Of a stretch of DNA of 64,000 bases, positions 33,411 through 43,575 are shown one piece after another. Positions within the stretch are counted from its first letter, which is position 1, and the number at the start of each line of letters is the position of its first letter. Below the pieces are notes generated by a model. The model was not told the DNA's origin. It ran no database searches and saw only the letters and a program-made list of their open reading frames with translations. Origin of the DNA: Pisolithus tinctorius. Lineage: Eukaryota; Basidiomycota; Agaricomycetes; Boletales; Pisolithaceae. Both the position numbers and the translations under genes were made by a program. The stretch spans positions 434,001 through 498,000 of the forward strand of contig JANFAH010000029.1 in assembly GCA_024663395.1 (NCBI GenBank). Direction: 5' to 3'.

Positions 33411-36010
33411 AGACCCAACACCAACCAACACGTTAACCAAACTACGAATCTGGCAACAAAACCTTAATACTTCCCACATAGCCCTGCATTCATTAATCAA
33501 CAGCCATCTAGCAGACAACTGGGACATAATCGCCCTGCAAGAACCACCAATCAATCAAGTCAGCAATGTGTGAGCCAACACCCACTGGAGAGTAGTATAC
33601 CCCATGAAGAAAATGACACAGAACACCAAACCACGAGTGGTAACCCTCATAAATTCAAAAATAAGTACTAACACTTGGGAACAGATTGAATTCCCCTCTG
33701 TGGACATCGTTGTAACGCAGTTGAGAACCACAAAGGGCATGTACACCCTCTTCAACGTGTACAACAACTGCACGCATGATCAAACGATAGAAAGCATAAG
33801 CACCTTCCTAGCTGCCAACATAAGGGACATCAGGTGTACAGTGAGTGATCAAATGCTATGGCTAGGTGACTTCAATAGGCACCATCCCATGTGGGACAAG
33901 GCGCGCAACCACCACCTCTTCACTACAGCAGCGCTTGCGTCAGCTCAAAAGCTGCTTGAACTAATAGCGGACTATGGCATGACCCAGATGCTACCCAAGG
34001 GAACCCCCACCCTGCAGTCATCATCCACAGGCAACTGGACAAGACTGGACAACACCTTCTGCACAGATACCATGCTAGAAGACTTAATCAGCTGCGACAC
34101 CAGCCTGGAAGACTGTGGCCCCAACACTGACCATGTACCAATCCTAACCTGCCTTGAGACATCCCTCTTGCCATCCATGTCCCCCCCATCACATAACTTC
34201 TGCAAGGTTGATTGGAAAAAATTTGACAACATCCTCAAGACAGAACTGACCAAAGTTGGCCCACCAAGAGCAATCACCAGCAAACAAGAATTCCAAAGAT
34301 ACACAAAAGGAATTGACACAGTGCTATGAACAACCCTAGAAAAGGAGGTACCAAAGACCCGCCCACACCCACACATCAAACATTGGTGGTCAAAAGAACT
34401 AACAATACTATGGGGAGAGCTCAAAATGCTAAGTAAAACTTTGTATGCCTTCCAAGCGATTCGCGATCACCCTGTTCACAGCCAATGCAAAGAAAAAGTG
34501 AAAGCATATGACAAAGCCATATGTGAGGCCAAGAAGTGTCACTGGAGAGACTGGCTGGAAGAGGCAGGTGACCAGGACCTCTGGACTGCAAACGCCTACA
34601 TCTCCAAACCATATGGTGATGGCAGCAAGACCAGAATACCAATGCTCAAACACACCAACACAGCCAGCATCACCACCACGACCAGCTCCAACGAGGACAA
34701 AAGTCAACTATTTGCACAAACGCTGTTCCCACCACCACTGCCTCTCTCAACAGTACCACAAGAATATGAATACCCAGAACCAGTTGCACAATGGAACCCC
34801 ATCACGAAGGAGCAGATAGTGTGCACCATCAAAAACCTCAGCCTGTATAAAGCTCCCAGACCAGATGGAGTGGCAAACATAGTATTCCAAAAATCCCCAT
34901 TGCTATCGGATTACTTACTACACCTATTCAATGCAGTCTTCACCTATTGCATGTACTACAACCCATGGAGAGAATCAATCATGGTGATTCTACGCAAGCC
35001 TGGCAAACCCAACTACTCAACACTGAAAGCATATCACCCGATAGCGCTTCTCAACACCACTGCAAAGTTACTCTCAGCAATAGTAGTGGACTGCACGTCC
35101 TACACCCTCGAAAAACATCAACTCCTCCCAGCCACCCACTTTGGGGGCAGACCAGGATGGTCAACCGAAGACTCACTACTTCTACTCGAAACCACCATAT
35201 GACATGCCTGGCGACAGAAAAAAGTCATATCTGCGCTATTTCTGGACATTGAAGGAGCATTCCCAAATGCAGTAACAGACCGTCTACTACATAACATGAG
35301 AAAAAGAAGACTCCCACTAGAGATAGTACAATTCACAGAGCGACTATTAGCAGACAGGAGGACAAGGCTAAGGTTCGATGACTATGAATCCAGTTGGTTC
35401 CCCATCAAGAATGGTATTGGCCAAGGTGACCCCCTCTCAATGATCCTATATGTTATTTACAGCTTGGACCTAGTCAACATGGCCAAAGGTAAAAATGAAC
35501 TAACACTAGCCTTTGTAGACGACACAGCATTTATCACCATAGGCAAGTCATTCACAGACACCCATGCCATGCTGCTCGACATGATGGAATGGGAGGATGG
35601 CAGCTACAATTGGTCCAACAAGCACAACTCACACTTTGAAACCAGCAAATTCATGCTCATGGACTTCACACTCAACAGAGCCAAACCCAGAACCCAACTA
35701 ACAATAAGAGGTACAGTAATAGCCCCGACAGCAACTCACAAGTTTCTAGGTGTAATTTTAGACCAAGAACTAAGGTGAAAGACCCACACAGCCCAGGCCC
35801 TAGCAAAGGGAATGAGACAAGCTCTTCTCTTGAGAAGACTCTCCACAACGTCATGGGGCATCCCCATGAAGCTAATACGACAGCTCTACCAAACCACAGT
35901 AGTCCCAAAGATAATGTATGCAGCCTCGGTCTGGCTGAAGGCAGCCTACGCTGGTGACCACACCTCCGGAGTCAGAGGAAACCACACTCACAGGCACCCT
36001 TGCCTGACGT
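33403..36010 (+). pseudogene. LINE2 ORF2 (endonuclease, reverse transcriptase), truncated
   Basis: Begins MSEDPTPTNT at 33,403 and aligns with LINE1 ORF2 through the endonuclease (WLGDFNRHHPMWD), the reverse transcriptase (LDIEGAFPNA, then LAFVDDTAFIT) and up to YAASVWLKAAYAGDHTSG near 35,965. The remaining 480 or so residues, with RNase H and the C-terminal finger, are absent. Four TGA stops can be compared directly with LINE1: 33,571, 34,327 and 35,200 (Arg in LINE1) and 35,776 (Trp in LINE1). Confidence 0.92.
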
Positions 36011-36499
36011 ACAAACATCATAGCCCACCAACTTCCATGACTCCTCCCCTCACCCACCCAAATCACACACCTTGCAATCACCCAGAACTATCCTCCCCCC
36101 TGGCAGTGCACAGCAACATGCCCCCACATCTACCCTCTCCACCCAACCCATGTCACCCACATCCCAAATAACTACAAGACAGCTTTCAAACAAACGGATG
36201 TAGGAGCATGCGCCCTCCAATGCACCTGCTGGCCACAAGGCTGCTGGTTTCAGTGTAGAAAGAGTTTAAACGACTAGCCGAAGTCCTAAGCCTCCCCTAC
36301 TTTAAGACGGAGTGTCTAAAACAGCCAGCGGGAATGGTGGACTGATGAGGGGTCTATGACCCTGCCATCAGGGCATTCACTTGTTTGTAGGGAAAGGCGG
36401 GCCACAGGGGGCCCTATGTAGTCTTTAATACTCGCTAGAATAGTGCAACATAGGACAACTACATCCTCAAGCACTTTAATATAGAGAAAAAAAAAAAAA

Positions 36500-36511
36500 A
36501 CTATGAGTGCA
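36500..36511. repeat. Right target-site duplication of LINE2
   Basis: Copy of 31,339-31,350. Removing LINE2 joins NYECS with HEIILAVGTLVIAV in the RNase H domain of element A. Confidence 0.85.
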
Positions 36512-38551
36512 GTCATGAAATCATTTTAGCAGTTGGCACTTTGGTCATTGCAGTTGCCTACATCCTCTACCAGCTTGGCAAAGACAGAAAATGATACCCT
36601 AGTTGCTTTGGATCCATTACCCTCAACAAAGTGGAAAGCCATTACTCCCAGGCTAAGCTTGAGTTGTATGGCCTCTTCTGTGCATTGTGTGCAGTACACA
36701 TATACATCTTTGGTCTCACTAACTTTACTGTGGAGGTAGATGCAAAGTATATTAAGGGCATGATAAACAACCCAGACCTACAGCCTAATGCCACAATCAA
36801 TCATTGGATTGCTGGCATCCTCCTCTTTTCATTCAAACTTGTGCATGTTCCTGCAGATAGGCATGCTGGCCCTGATGGCTTGTCCCACCATCTGCAGTCA
36901 GAACTCAACCTGCCTGAGGGTGACAACCACAAGGATTGGCTAGACTGCTTTTACTCTTTCTCTACAGAGGCTGTCAATGACCACCTGCCTCCTACATCTC
37001 TTTCCTATCAAGATCATCATTCCTTACCACCACCCACTTACCATCAGGTGAGCCTCCTGCCACCTGCATCCTTCTATCTCGCCTTCTCTGTGACTGCTGA
37101 TGCTAGTAACAGCCCCAATACCTCTGACAACCCTGCCATCCCACAGTCCACAAAGGCCTGCACACATGAAGCAAAGATAGATATGATCCATGCATTCCTT
37201 GTGACCCACAAGCGACCTCCTGACCTTACCAATGCACAGTACTCATCCTTCTTTAATTCTGCCTGCTGCTTCTTCCTTCTAGACAGCAACTTGTGGCATC
37301 AGGAACTGCATGGACAGCACCAGCTAGTCATCAATGAGTCCAAGTGGTATTGCCTCATCAAAGAAGTGCATGATGACCTCAGACACAAAGGTGTCTTCAC
37401 TGTCTGCACCCACCTTCTCCTCTGCTTTTGGTGGCCTCTGCTTGTGGAGGATGTGAAGTGGTATGTTCACACTTGTCACAAATGTCAGATCTGCCAGACA
37501 CAGAAGCTTCATATCCCTCTCACTGTGCCCATGATTGGGGGCCTGTTTCATAAAGCTCACATTGACACAATGCTAATGCCCAAAGCTGGTGGCTATCGGT
37601 ACATAGTACAGGCTTGATGTGTGCTCACCTCATATCCCAAATGGTGCATGTTGCATGCAGAGAATAGTACTGCACTCATGTCCTTCATCTTTGAGAACAT
37701 TCTATGCCACTGGGGACTGCTCACAGAGATCATCACTGACAATGGTCCAGCATTCATTCAAGCCTTAGATGCCCTAGCCATGCAATATCATATCTGTCAC
37801 ATCCGTATCTCTCCTTACTACTCTCAGGCTAATGGCATTGTAGAGCATCACCGCTATGATGTGCATGAGGCTATCATGAAGAGCTGTGAGAATGACAACT
37901 GCCACTGGCACACTGTCATGCACTCTGTGTTCTGGGCTGAGTGGGTCACCATCTTGAAGTCCATGGGCCTATCCCCCTACTTCATGGTACACAGTGTCGA
38001 ACCACTGTTTCCATTTGACCTTGCTGAGGCTACCTTCCTCTTGCCCCTATCCCACAATGATTTGATGCTACTGACTACCACAGAACTGATTGCTTGGCAC
38101 ATGTGCCAGTTACAGAAGCATCAGGATGACTTAGACCAGGTCCATGATAACATCCTCCACACATGCTTCCACTCTGTCCAGCAGTTCAAAGCTGCCTTTC
38201 AACATCGCATCAAAGACTATAACTTCACTCCTGGCACCCTCATGCTTGTTCACAACTCCTGCATAGAGAAAGAACTGAACTGGAAAATGAAGCCACAGTA
38301 CACAGCTCCCATGGTTGTCCTTCATTGGACCACAGGGGGCTTGTACTTGCTGGCTGAGTTGGATGGCTCAATCTCCAAGCTGCACTTCACTTCATTCCAC
38401 CTACTTCCATACTACCCACAGTTGTGAACCCACATGACCGTGACTTGCATTACTGGGCTAGATGATGAAGAACTAGACTGCCTTCTTGAGGAAGCTGAGG
38501 ATGACCCCACTGATGATGAGGTAGAGGCTTTTGCCTCAGACAGCTGACTAT
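36512..38551 (+). pseudogene. Element A RNase H and integrase
   Basis: RNase H continues after LINE2: SQAKLELYGLFCAL, then TVEVDAKYIKGMINN and HVPADRHAGPDGLSHH. The integrase has CHKCQIC as zinc end, the first catalytic Asp in AHIDTMLM, the second in IITDNGPAF and the Glu in QANGIVEHH. After a TGA at 37,615 (YIVQA, then CVLTSYPKW) the frame 37,621-38,427 is open and ends in a GPF/chromo-like tail, GGLYLLAELDGSISKLHF. An acidic tail (LDDEELDCLLEEAEDD) extends past a stop to 38,551. A TGA also sits after GKDRK near 36,588. Confidence 0.9.
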
Positions 38552-39055
38552 CTGCCCTTTCCAGTGTCCACAGTCCATCCATCACACCCTCCCTCTGTAC
38601 TCTCTTCCCCCACAATACCCATACCTCCTTCTGCAGCTTCAACCACCTCTCTGCAGCTTCTTCCCCCTCTGCTACCCTCATTCCTTCTGCTGTGCTGACT
38701 GGGGACAGTCAGCATTCAAAGTCCCCTGCAGGGGTGACCCACACACCACTTGCTCCATCCGATACCAAACATAGTTCATTTCCTTTTATCTGTTTTACCC
38801 TCGGTTTTGTCCAGAGACCTCTGTTCCACCCCAGGTTTTGTCCAGTGATCCTACTGATAGCTAGTCTTCACTCAAAAAACATAAAAACTGCTAACAAAAA
38901 GTCAAAAACCATCCAGAAAAATAACAAAACACTGAATAAGTATATAACTAAAACAACATCTCTCCTATCTCTCTTACTAGTCTTGCTGGCACTATCCTCA
39001 GCTGTGGTGTACCATGGATGCTGCCAACTACCCCACACATTTCCTCTTTGACTGC
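38552..39055 (+). other. Element A 3' region without a recognisable gene; contains a first copy of its LTR-proximal motif
   Basis: At 38,689-38,737 the sequence CTGACTGGGGACAGTCAGCA, then AAGTCCCCTGCAGG, resembles 42,687-42,724, the stretch just before the 3' LTR. After this first copy no LTR follows; other sequence does, including an A-rich part (38,870-38,960). A 119-codon frame at 38,692-39,051 has a hydrophobic stretch near its end but no resemblance I can name. Confidence 0.55.
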
Positions 39056-40912
39056 TGTGAGTCAAAGTGTGGAAAGCTGGTATAAACCAAACAAATCCAA
39101 CACAAAAGACAAATAAAGTGTGAGTGGTGGTGTGCCTCCGCAGAACCTGGAGTGCAGAAAAACCTGAATGTGTGGGGGGGACTTCAAGTAGAGGACTCCT
39201 GGCACAAGTTGTCGATGAGTTATGCAGGAGTAGACAAGCAAGTGATGACTGGATGGGGGATGCTGAATAGAGTGAAGGTATTCAGCTGAAAGTATTCTGG
39301 TGTGATGATCTTTTGGATGTGCTCCTGGCACAAGTTGTTGACAAGTTACACAGGAGTGGATGGATGACTAAGCAGGACTGCTGACTAAGTGGGGATAAAG
39401 CTTCAGATAAATGATGGAGGTAGATAGACCCCTTTGTAGAGCCTCAACTACCAATGATATGAATGAAGACAGATAGACTCTTCCAAATGAGCCTCAACTG
39501 TCGATGATGAGATAGGCACTGAACTGACTGCTGAGTGACTTCTGGGCTGCTTCTGATTGCTTGTGGGTAGCTAAGTACATGGGGGTTTATATACTGTGGG
39601 GGAGCACAGCTTGTGAAAAACAAGGCACAAACACTTGGTAAGTAACGAGTAAGGACTGAGTAATCATGATGAGTAAGCAAGAAATGAAAAGTAAGCAAGC
39701 AAAGAAGATTGGTAAGTATTGGCAATGAACGAGTCAAGGATAGTCAAAATATCACAAAATGAGTCAAATGGAGTCAGAAACTGAGTAAGTGCACTGATTT
39801 CACATTAGGGGGTGGCGATGCAAGTCAGATCTCAGTGGAGATATCTCTAGATCCAAAGATGGCATGACAGATGGACGGTGTTTCCAGATAGGGAAGTATT
39901 AATTCCAGAATTGAAGGGCATGAGTCAGGTGTCAAAGGGCGCTAGGGCATTGGGGGTCTGTGGGGCAATGGGAGCATAAGCGATCATGTCTCCCACCCTT
40001 CCATCCTCTCAGCGAAGTTAACAAAAACTTCATGGACAGGGCTCTGATGGAGGAGGAGGAGAAGGGGGAATGTCTTCTGCTGGATCTTGCAGTAAGAAGG
40101 CAAGATGCATGTCATACTCATCATGGATGCAATCAGGGAGGCTGGAGAACAGTAGATTATACTGCAGCTGTTGCAACATGGGAAGAATGATGGATGAGAC
40201 TGGAATAAAGATGGTGCAGGGAGCAGGGAGGAACAATCCATATGCTTCATCAACTGGGGAGACCAAAACAACCACATAAGACCTTTCTAACTGAGTGACA
40301 GACCTGAGGCGACCAAAGAATGTCCTTCTGGAAGTCATACTGACAAGGAGAACATGCTGACCAAGCTGCATGGGACAAGACAGGGCTGACAATGATGGGA
40401 TGAACCAGGGGGCTTCAGGATGGAAGCTGGTGGGAATGCCTGGCAGATATACATAGCCACTGTCTCTGGCAAATGAGACAAGCAAGATGATTGATGAAGA
40501 GGCAGCCATGATTGATGGACTTGGCAAAATGAGTGTTTGATGGATGGAGTGCTGTAGAAATGCGTAGAGTGCGAGGATCCTCTCCAAATTTGGAAGGCAG
40601 AATCATGTGGCTGAGCACTTTAAGCGAGTGTGAGAATGGAGTCGATATCTTTGGAAATGGCAGAGATATGACAAAAACTGGAATGCCGTACACAGGTGCT
40701 AAAAACCTTTAATGTGCACTTAACTCACTTCCTCTTTTCTCTTTAGCACTGACAACTTGTTCTTGTGCAAAGGATGACTGTTAATATCCAGCAGTCTTTC
40801 TATGCATGAGGCCTTTAGTCTTCATCTGCATGCATGGGCATTGTGCACAACTCATCAACGAGTTAGGCAGAGTCAGCTGTAACCATGTCCACAACACCTT
40901 TGGTGTGTGACA
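39056..40912 (-). mobile_element. D1: 1.86-kb LTR-like unit with internal ORF
   Basis: On the minus strand it starts TGTCACACACCAAAGGTG (40,912) and ends TTTGACTCACA (39,056), the TG..CA ends of an LTR. A TATA box lies at 39,586-39,593, about 530 bp before the end. CTGC flanks it on both sides (39,052-39,055 and 40,913-40,916), a 4-bp TSD. Copies D2, D3, D4 and the partial D5 share ends, ORF and TATA. It looks like a solo LTR; no internal region with these LTRs is in the window. Confidence 0.8.
40030..40587 (-). CDS. D1 ORF, conserved protein of unknown function
   Basis: 185 codons on the minus strand. The part conserved in all four full copies starts at the internal Met (MAASSSIILLVSFARDSGY) and includes YVYLPG, PTSFHPEAPWFIP, MTSRRTFFGRLRS, RSYVVVLVSPVDEAYG and HDEYDMHLAFLLQD. 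It ends in an acidic-Pro tail. I do not recognise the family, and I see no transposase, protease or zinc motif. The middle (GQHVLLVSM, SYVVVLVSP) looks like short beta strands. The segment before the internal Met is not in the same frame in every copy, so it may be untranslated or an intron. Frame kept open in D1 and D4; D2 and D3 have one TGA. Confidence 0.5.
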   Translation of the reverse strand: MERILALYAFLQHSIHQTLILPSPSIMAASSSIILLVSFARDSGYVYLPGIPTSFHPEAPWFIPSLSALSCPMQLGQHVLLVSMTSRRTFFGRLRSVTQLERSYVVVLVSPVDEAYGLFLPAPCTIFIPVSSIILPMLQQLQYNLLFSSLPDCIHDEYDMHLAFLLQDPAEDIPPSPPPPSEPCP

Positions 40913-40916
40913 CTGC

Positions 40917-41300
40917 GCAGCCAGCATGTGCCCCTTGATCTGTTTTTTCTTCAATTCCTCTCCTGCCTTCTTACACTTGATACCCCAAAACCATCCCAGT
41001 TACCCAATAAAACATCCCTTCATCCTCTCTTCAAGACATTGTCACATCCTACTGTCAACACCACACTATGAGGACTTACTGCTGAGAGAAGCTGAAAGTT
41101 GCCCAAAGAAGACAAGTTGGGCAGTACCCTGCACAATGTATCTTACCACAGCCACACTGTCCTGTGGACTGTGTTCAAACACTTCAGGTCATTCTGCCTC
41201 ATAACTTTGCACAGAAGGGAAAAAAGTGGTATATTCAGTGCAATGCATGCTGACATGTGGATGGGACAATGCAACAAGTCTAAACTAACTACAGACATTT
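40917..41300. other. Stretch between D1 and the Cys-cluster gene
   Basis: No ORF I can recognise and no repeat elsewhere in the window. It is the 3' flank of the Cys-cluster gene and would join 39,055 once D1 is removed. Confidence 0.4.
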
Positions 41301-42415
41301 CTACTCCACCCCAATCTTCTCCAGTGCCTTGGTGAGCTGATCCACATGCACCTGAAGTTGAAGGTAGGCAGCATGTGACTCCATGGCCTTGGCACACAAC
41401 AGCCTCAATGACTGTGACAGGTCAGCCATGACCTTGGTGTCAAGCCTGCTGTGTACTGGCACCTTTCCCTTCACACATGTGTGACTTTCGACCACCTCAA
41501 CTTTGTTGTCTACAATCCTCTTGGACAAGCTTGCCTTGGTGGTCTTCGAGGCCTGCACTACCAGCCATTAGCTTTGGGTCTCCTGAGATGAAGTTGTCAC
41601 TTACCAACCGATGTGCCAGTCTGCGCCCTCTTTCCTGCAGCCTTTGTCAACTTCTTGCACCCCTGCTTCATATGTGTACAACCATCACACATTCGACCCA
41701 CTGGACCAGTACATGCTGCCTTCTTCACCAAGCACCACATGCAGGGTACCTTGTGCAGAATTGACCTGGGCAGGATCATGACCTTTTGGCTCAGTCTTGT
41801 CCTTGCTCTCTGCAATGGTCTGCTGCAATTGCTTTGGACCCCAATGTCAGCCACTACCACACTGTTCCAACCATGCACTTACCTTCCAAACTGGCTGGGA
41901 CACCACCTCAATGTGCAACATCTTCTCTGTCACTGCAGGCACTGCGATACTTGCACCCTGCCCTCTGGTCTCCTGCATGTTCTCATCCCCCATCTGGACA
42001 TCCTGCTCAGCACTCACATGTGCCTTGGCCTCCTCCATGGTCCACTGCTTGTAGACATTGTCCACTTTGGCCAGTATAGGTGCATCCACTGCATCCACCC
42101 TTACCATGACACCAAGCTCCTTCCCACACTCAACCAACAGCATAAGTGCCACCTGCAGAAGAAAGGGATCAGCCCCCACACTACTGTACTACTGATGCAC
42201 TGTCACCTCACCATCTTCTCCTCCCAGTGTCACAGCCACATTGTCTTCTCCTCCTCCATTCCCTCCTGATCCTCAGGGAAACACCTTGCCTTGGCCATGA
42301 GGCTGGCCAACATGGCTGCAAGTTGCTCTCACAGGGCAGCCTTCTCCACTTCCATGGGGTCTGGAGTTGATGCATGAATGAATTGTGACAGATGAGGGAC
42401 ATGGTTAGCAGACAT
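41301..42415 (-). pseudogene. Cys-cluster hypothetical gene inside element A
   Basis: Spliced, minus strand. Exon 1 starts at the ATG 42,415 (MSANHVPHLSQFIHASTPDP) and has two TGA stops, each where Arg would fit (A-L-stop-EQLAAML). An intron runs from GTGAGG to TTCTGCAG. A second exon ends VVSQPVWK at a GTAAGT. A later exon encodes two similar Cys motifs, CMWCLVKKAAC and CDGCTHMKQGC (CX2CX6C each), like a small zinc cluster. The last exon has a helical, probably coiled-coil end (LQVHVDQLTKALEKIGVE) and stops at 41,301. I recall such proteins as abundant, uncharacterised families in mushroom genomes. DNA binding is possible but unproven. It is antisense to A and lies between its integrase and 3' LTR. 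Confidence 0.6.
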
Positions 42416-42724
42416 GGTTAGAGCTATAGAGATGGATGGAAGGGGGGGAAGAATCAAATTGATGCAAAGGTTTGAGCTGTGCACTAACAATTATATACTT
42501 AGTGGCCATGAGGTGCTTATGTCATTGGTCTGGATGCCTATATGCAGCATTCAATGGTCTTCTCACATCCCTCAGCACCATGCTTCCCTTGCTTCTATGT
42601 GGAATCCTCCGGTGTTCTCAAATCCTCAGCACCACACCTTTGCCATCACCACATGGCAAAGCTATTTATGTCCTCCATACCATGTGGCTGACTGGGGATG
42701 GTCAGCATCTAAGTCCCCCACAGG
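42416..42724 (+). other. 5' flank of the Cys-cluster gene and LTR-proximal end of element A
   Basis: The last 40 bp hold the hairpin-like CTGACTGGGGATGGTCAG and the run AAGTCCCCCACAGG, which touch the 3' LTR; a similar motif is at 38,689. The rest would contain the promoter of the antisense gene, but I see no clear TATA. Confidence 0.45.
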
Positions 42725-43219
42725 TGTAAGGAATCTGCATTCCATGGATGTGAAAGCCACTATCATAGACCATTCTGCAACTATCATTACATTCCCGGAC
42801 CTCTTGCATCCATCACCATTCATGTGCAACCTTCCCACATCCTCACTCCCTCTCACACAATGCTATACCCATGGCTGCTGTGCTCTGGTCACCTCCTTTC
42901 CCTCAGACTCATTCTTTTGCCATGGTCTCTGTTCCTTTTGTGTTAGTAGTATACCCTCAGCCTCTGTTCTGTCTTGTCTTGTATTTACATGCTGTCACAT
43001 GGCTTCCCTTTACTTGTACCCTGTCTTACTTAGGTTCTGGGTTTGCCCGGACTATAAAGCCCTGTACTTAGGTACAGAATGATACCTTTTGGCACTTGGA
43101 AGGTCACCATGAGTTTCTTTTCCACTTTGTCTACACCACATGCTTCACTTACCACTGTGCATGAACTATGCACACTGCTTGCATCACCAGTACTACTCTG
43201 CAGACCACACCATGCATGT
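42725..43219 (+). repeat. Element A 3' LTR, first part
   Basis: TGTAAGGAATCTGCATTCC onward matches 19,641 up to the point where C is inserted. The remainder is at 47,347-47,499. The ATGT at the junction is duplicated by C. Confidence 0.92.
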
Positions 43220-43575
43220 TGTAGGAAATGGATTTAGAGAGAGAGGAGAGAAGTTGAGGGGAAGGGTGGAATCTGATGGGAGTGAGTAGGCCAAAGGGGC
43301 TTCTATAGCCTGAGCAAGGATCCTGGTAGTCATCTGAAGGCTTCTAAGGCTGTCTTGGTGCAGGGAACAACCTGCTCAAACTCATCTCTCATCTTAGGGT
43401 AACTTGTCTATTTTTTCTAAAGGAAAAAACCATACACAAGTAGCACTACTGCTGACTAAGCAACCAAAAATGCGAAATCTAAGTGCAACTCATAGAAAAA
43501 AGTATCTAGAATGAAAATGAAGTAAAACAAGCAAAATAAGGCAATTCCCCTGGTAGGGAAATTACATTCCCTACA
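43220..43575 (-). repeat. Element C 3' LTR (coding-strand sense)
   Basis: About 356 bp; closely matches 46,991-47,342, nearly identical over the last 150 bp on the + strand. Confidence 0.92.

Larger units (their letters stand above)
31351..36499 (+). mobile_element. LINE2: older, mutated and internally deleted copy of the LINE1 family
   Basis: Its first bases (GCTTCTTGACTCTGCTCC) match the 5' end of LINE1 (minus strand, 7,762). Both ORFs align with LINE1, and the 3' UTR (from about 36,240) matches too, ending in 14 A at 36,487-36,500. The 12-bp TSD proves a separate insertion, in the RNase H region of element A. It is 5.15 kb against 6.6 kb because the last third of ORF2 is missing. Many positions differ from LINE1 by C-to-T or G-to-A, and the in-frame stops are TGA. 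Confidence 0.92.

Noticed and set aside
41613..42269. 218-codon open frame on the + strand
   Set aside because: Antisense shadow of the Cys-cluster gene, which shows introns, conserved exon ends and Cys motifs on the minus strand.
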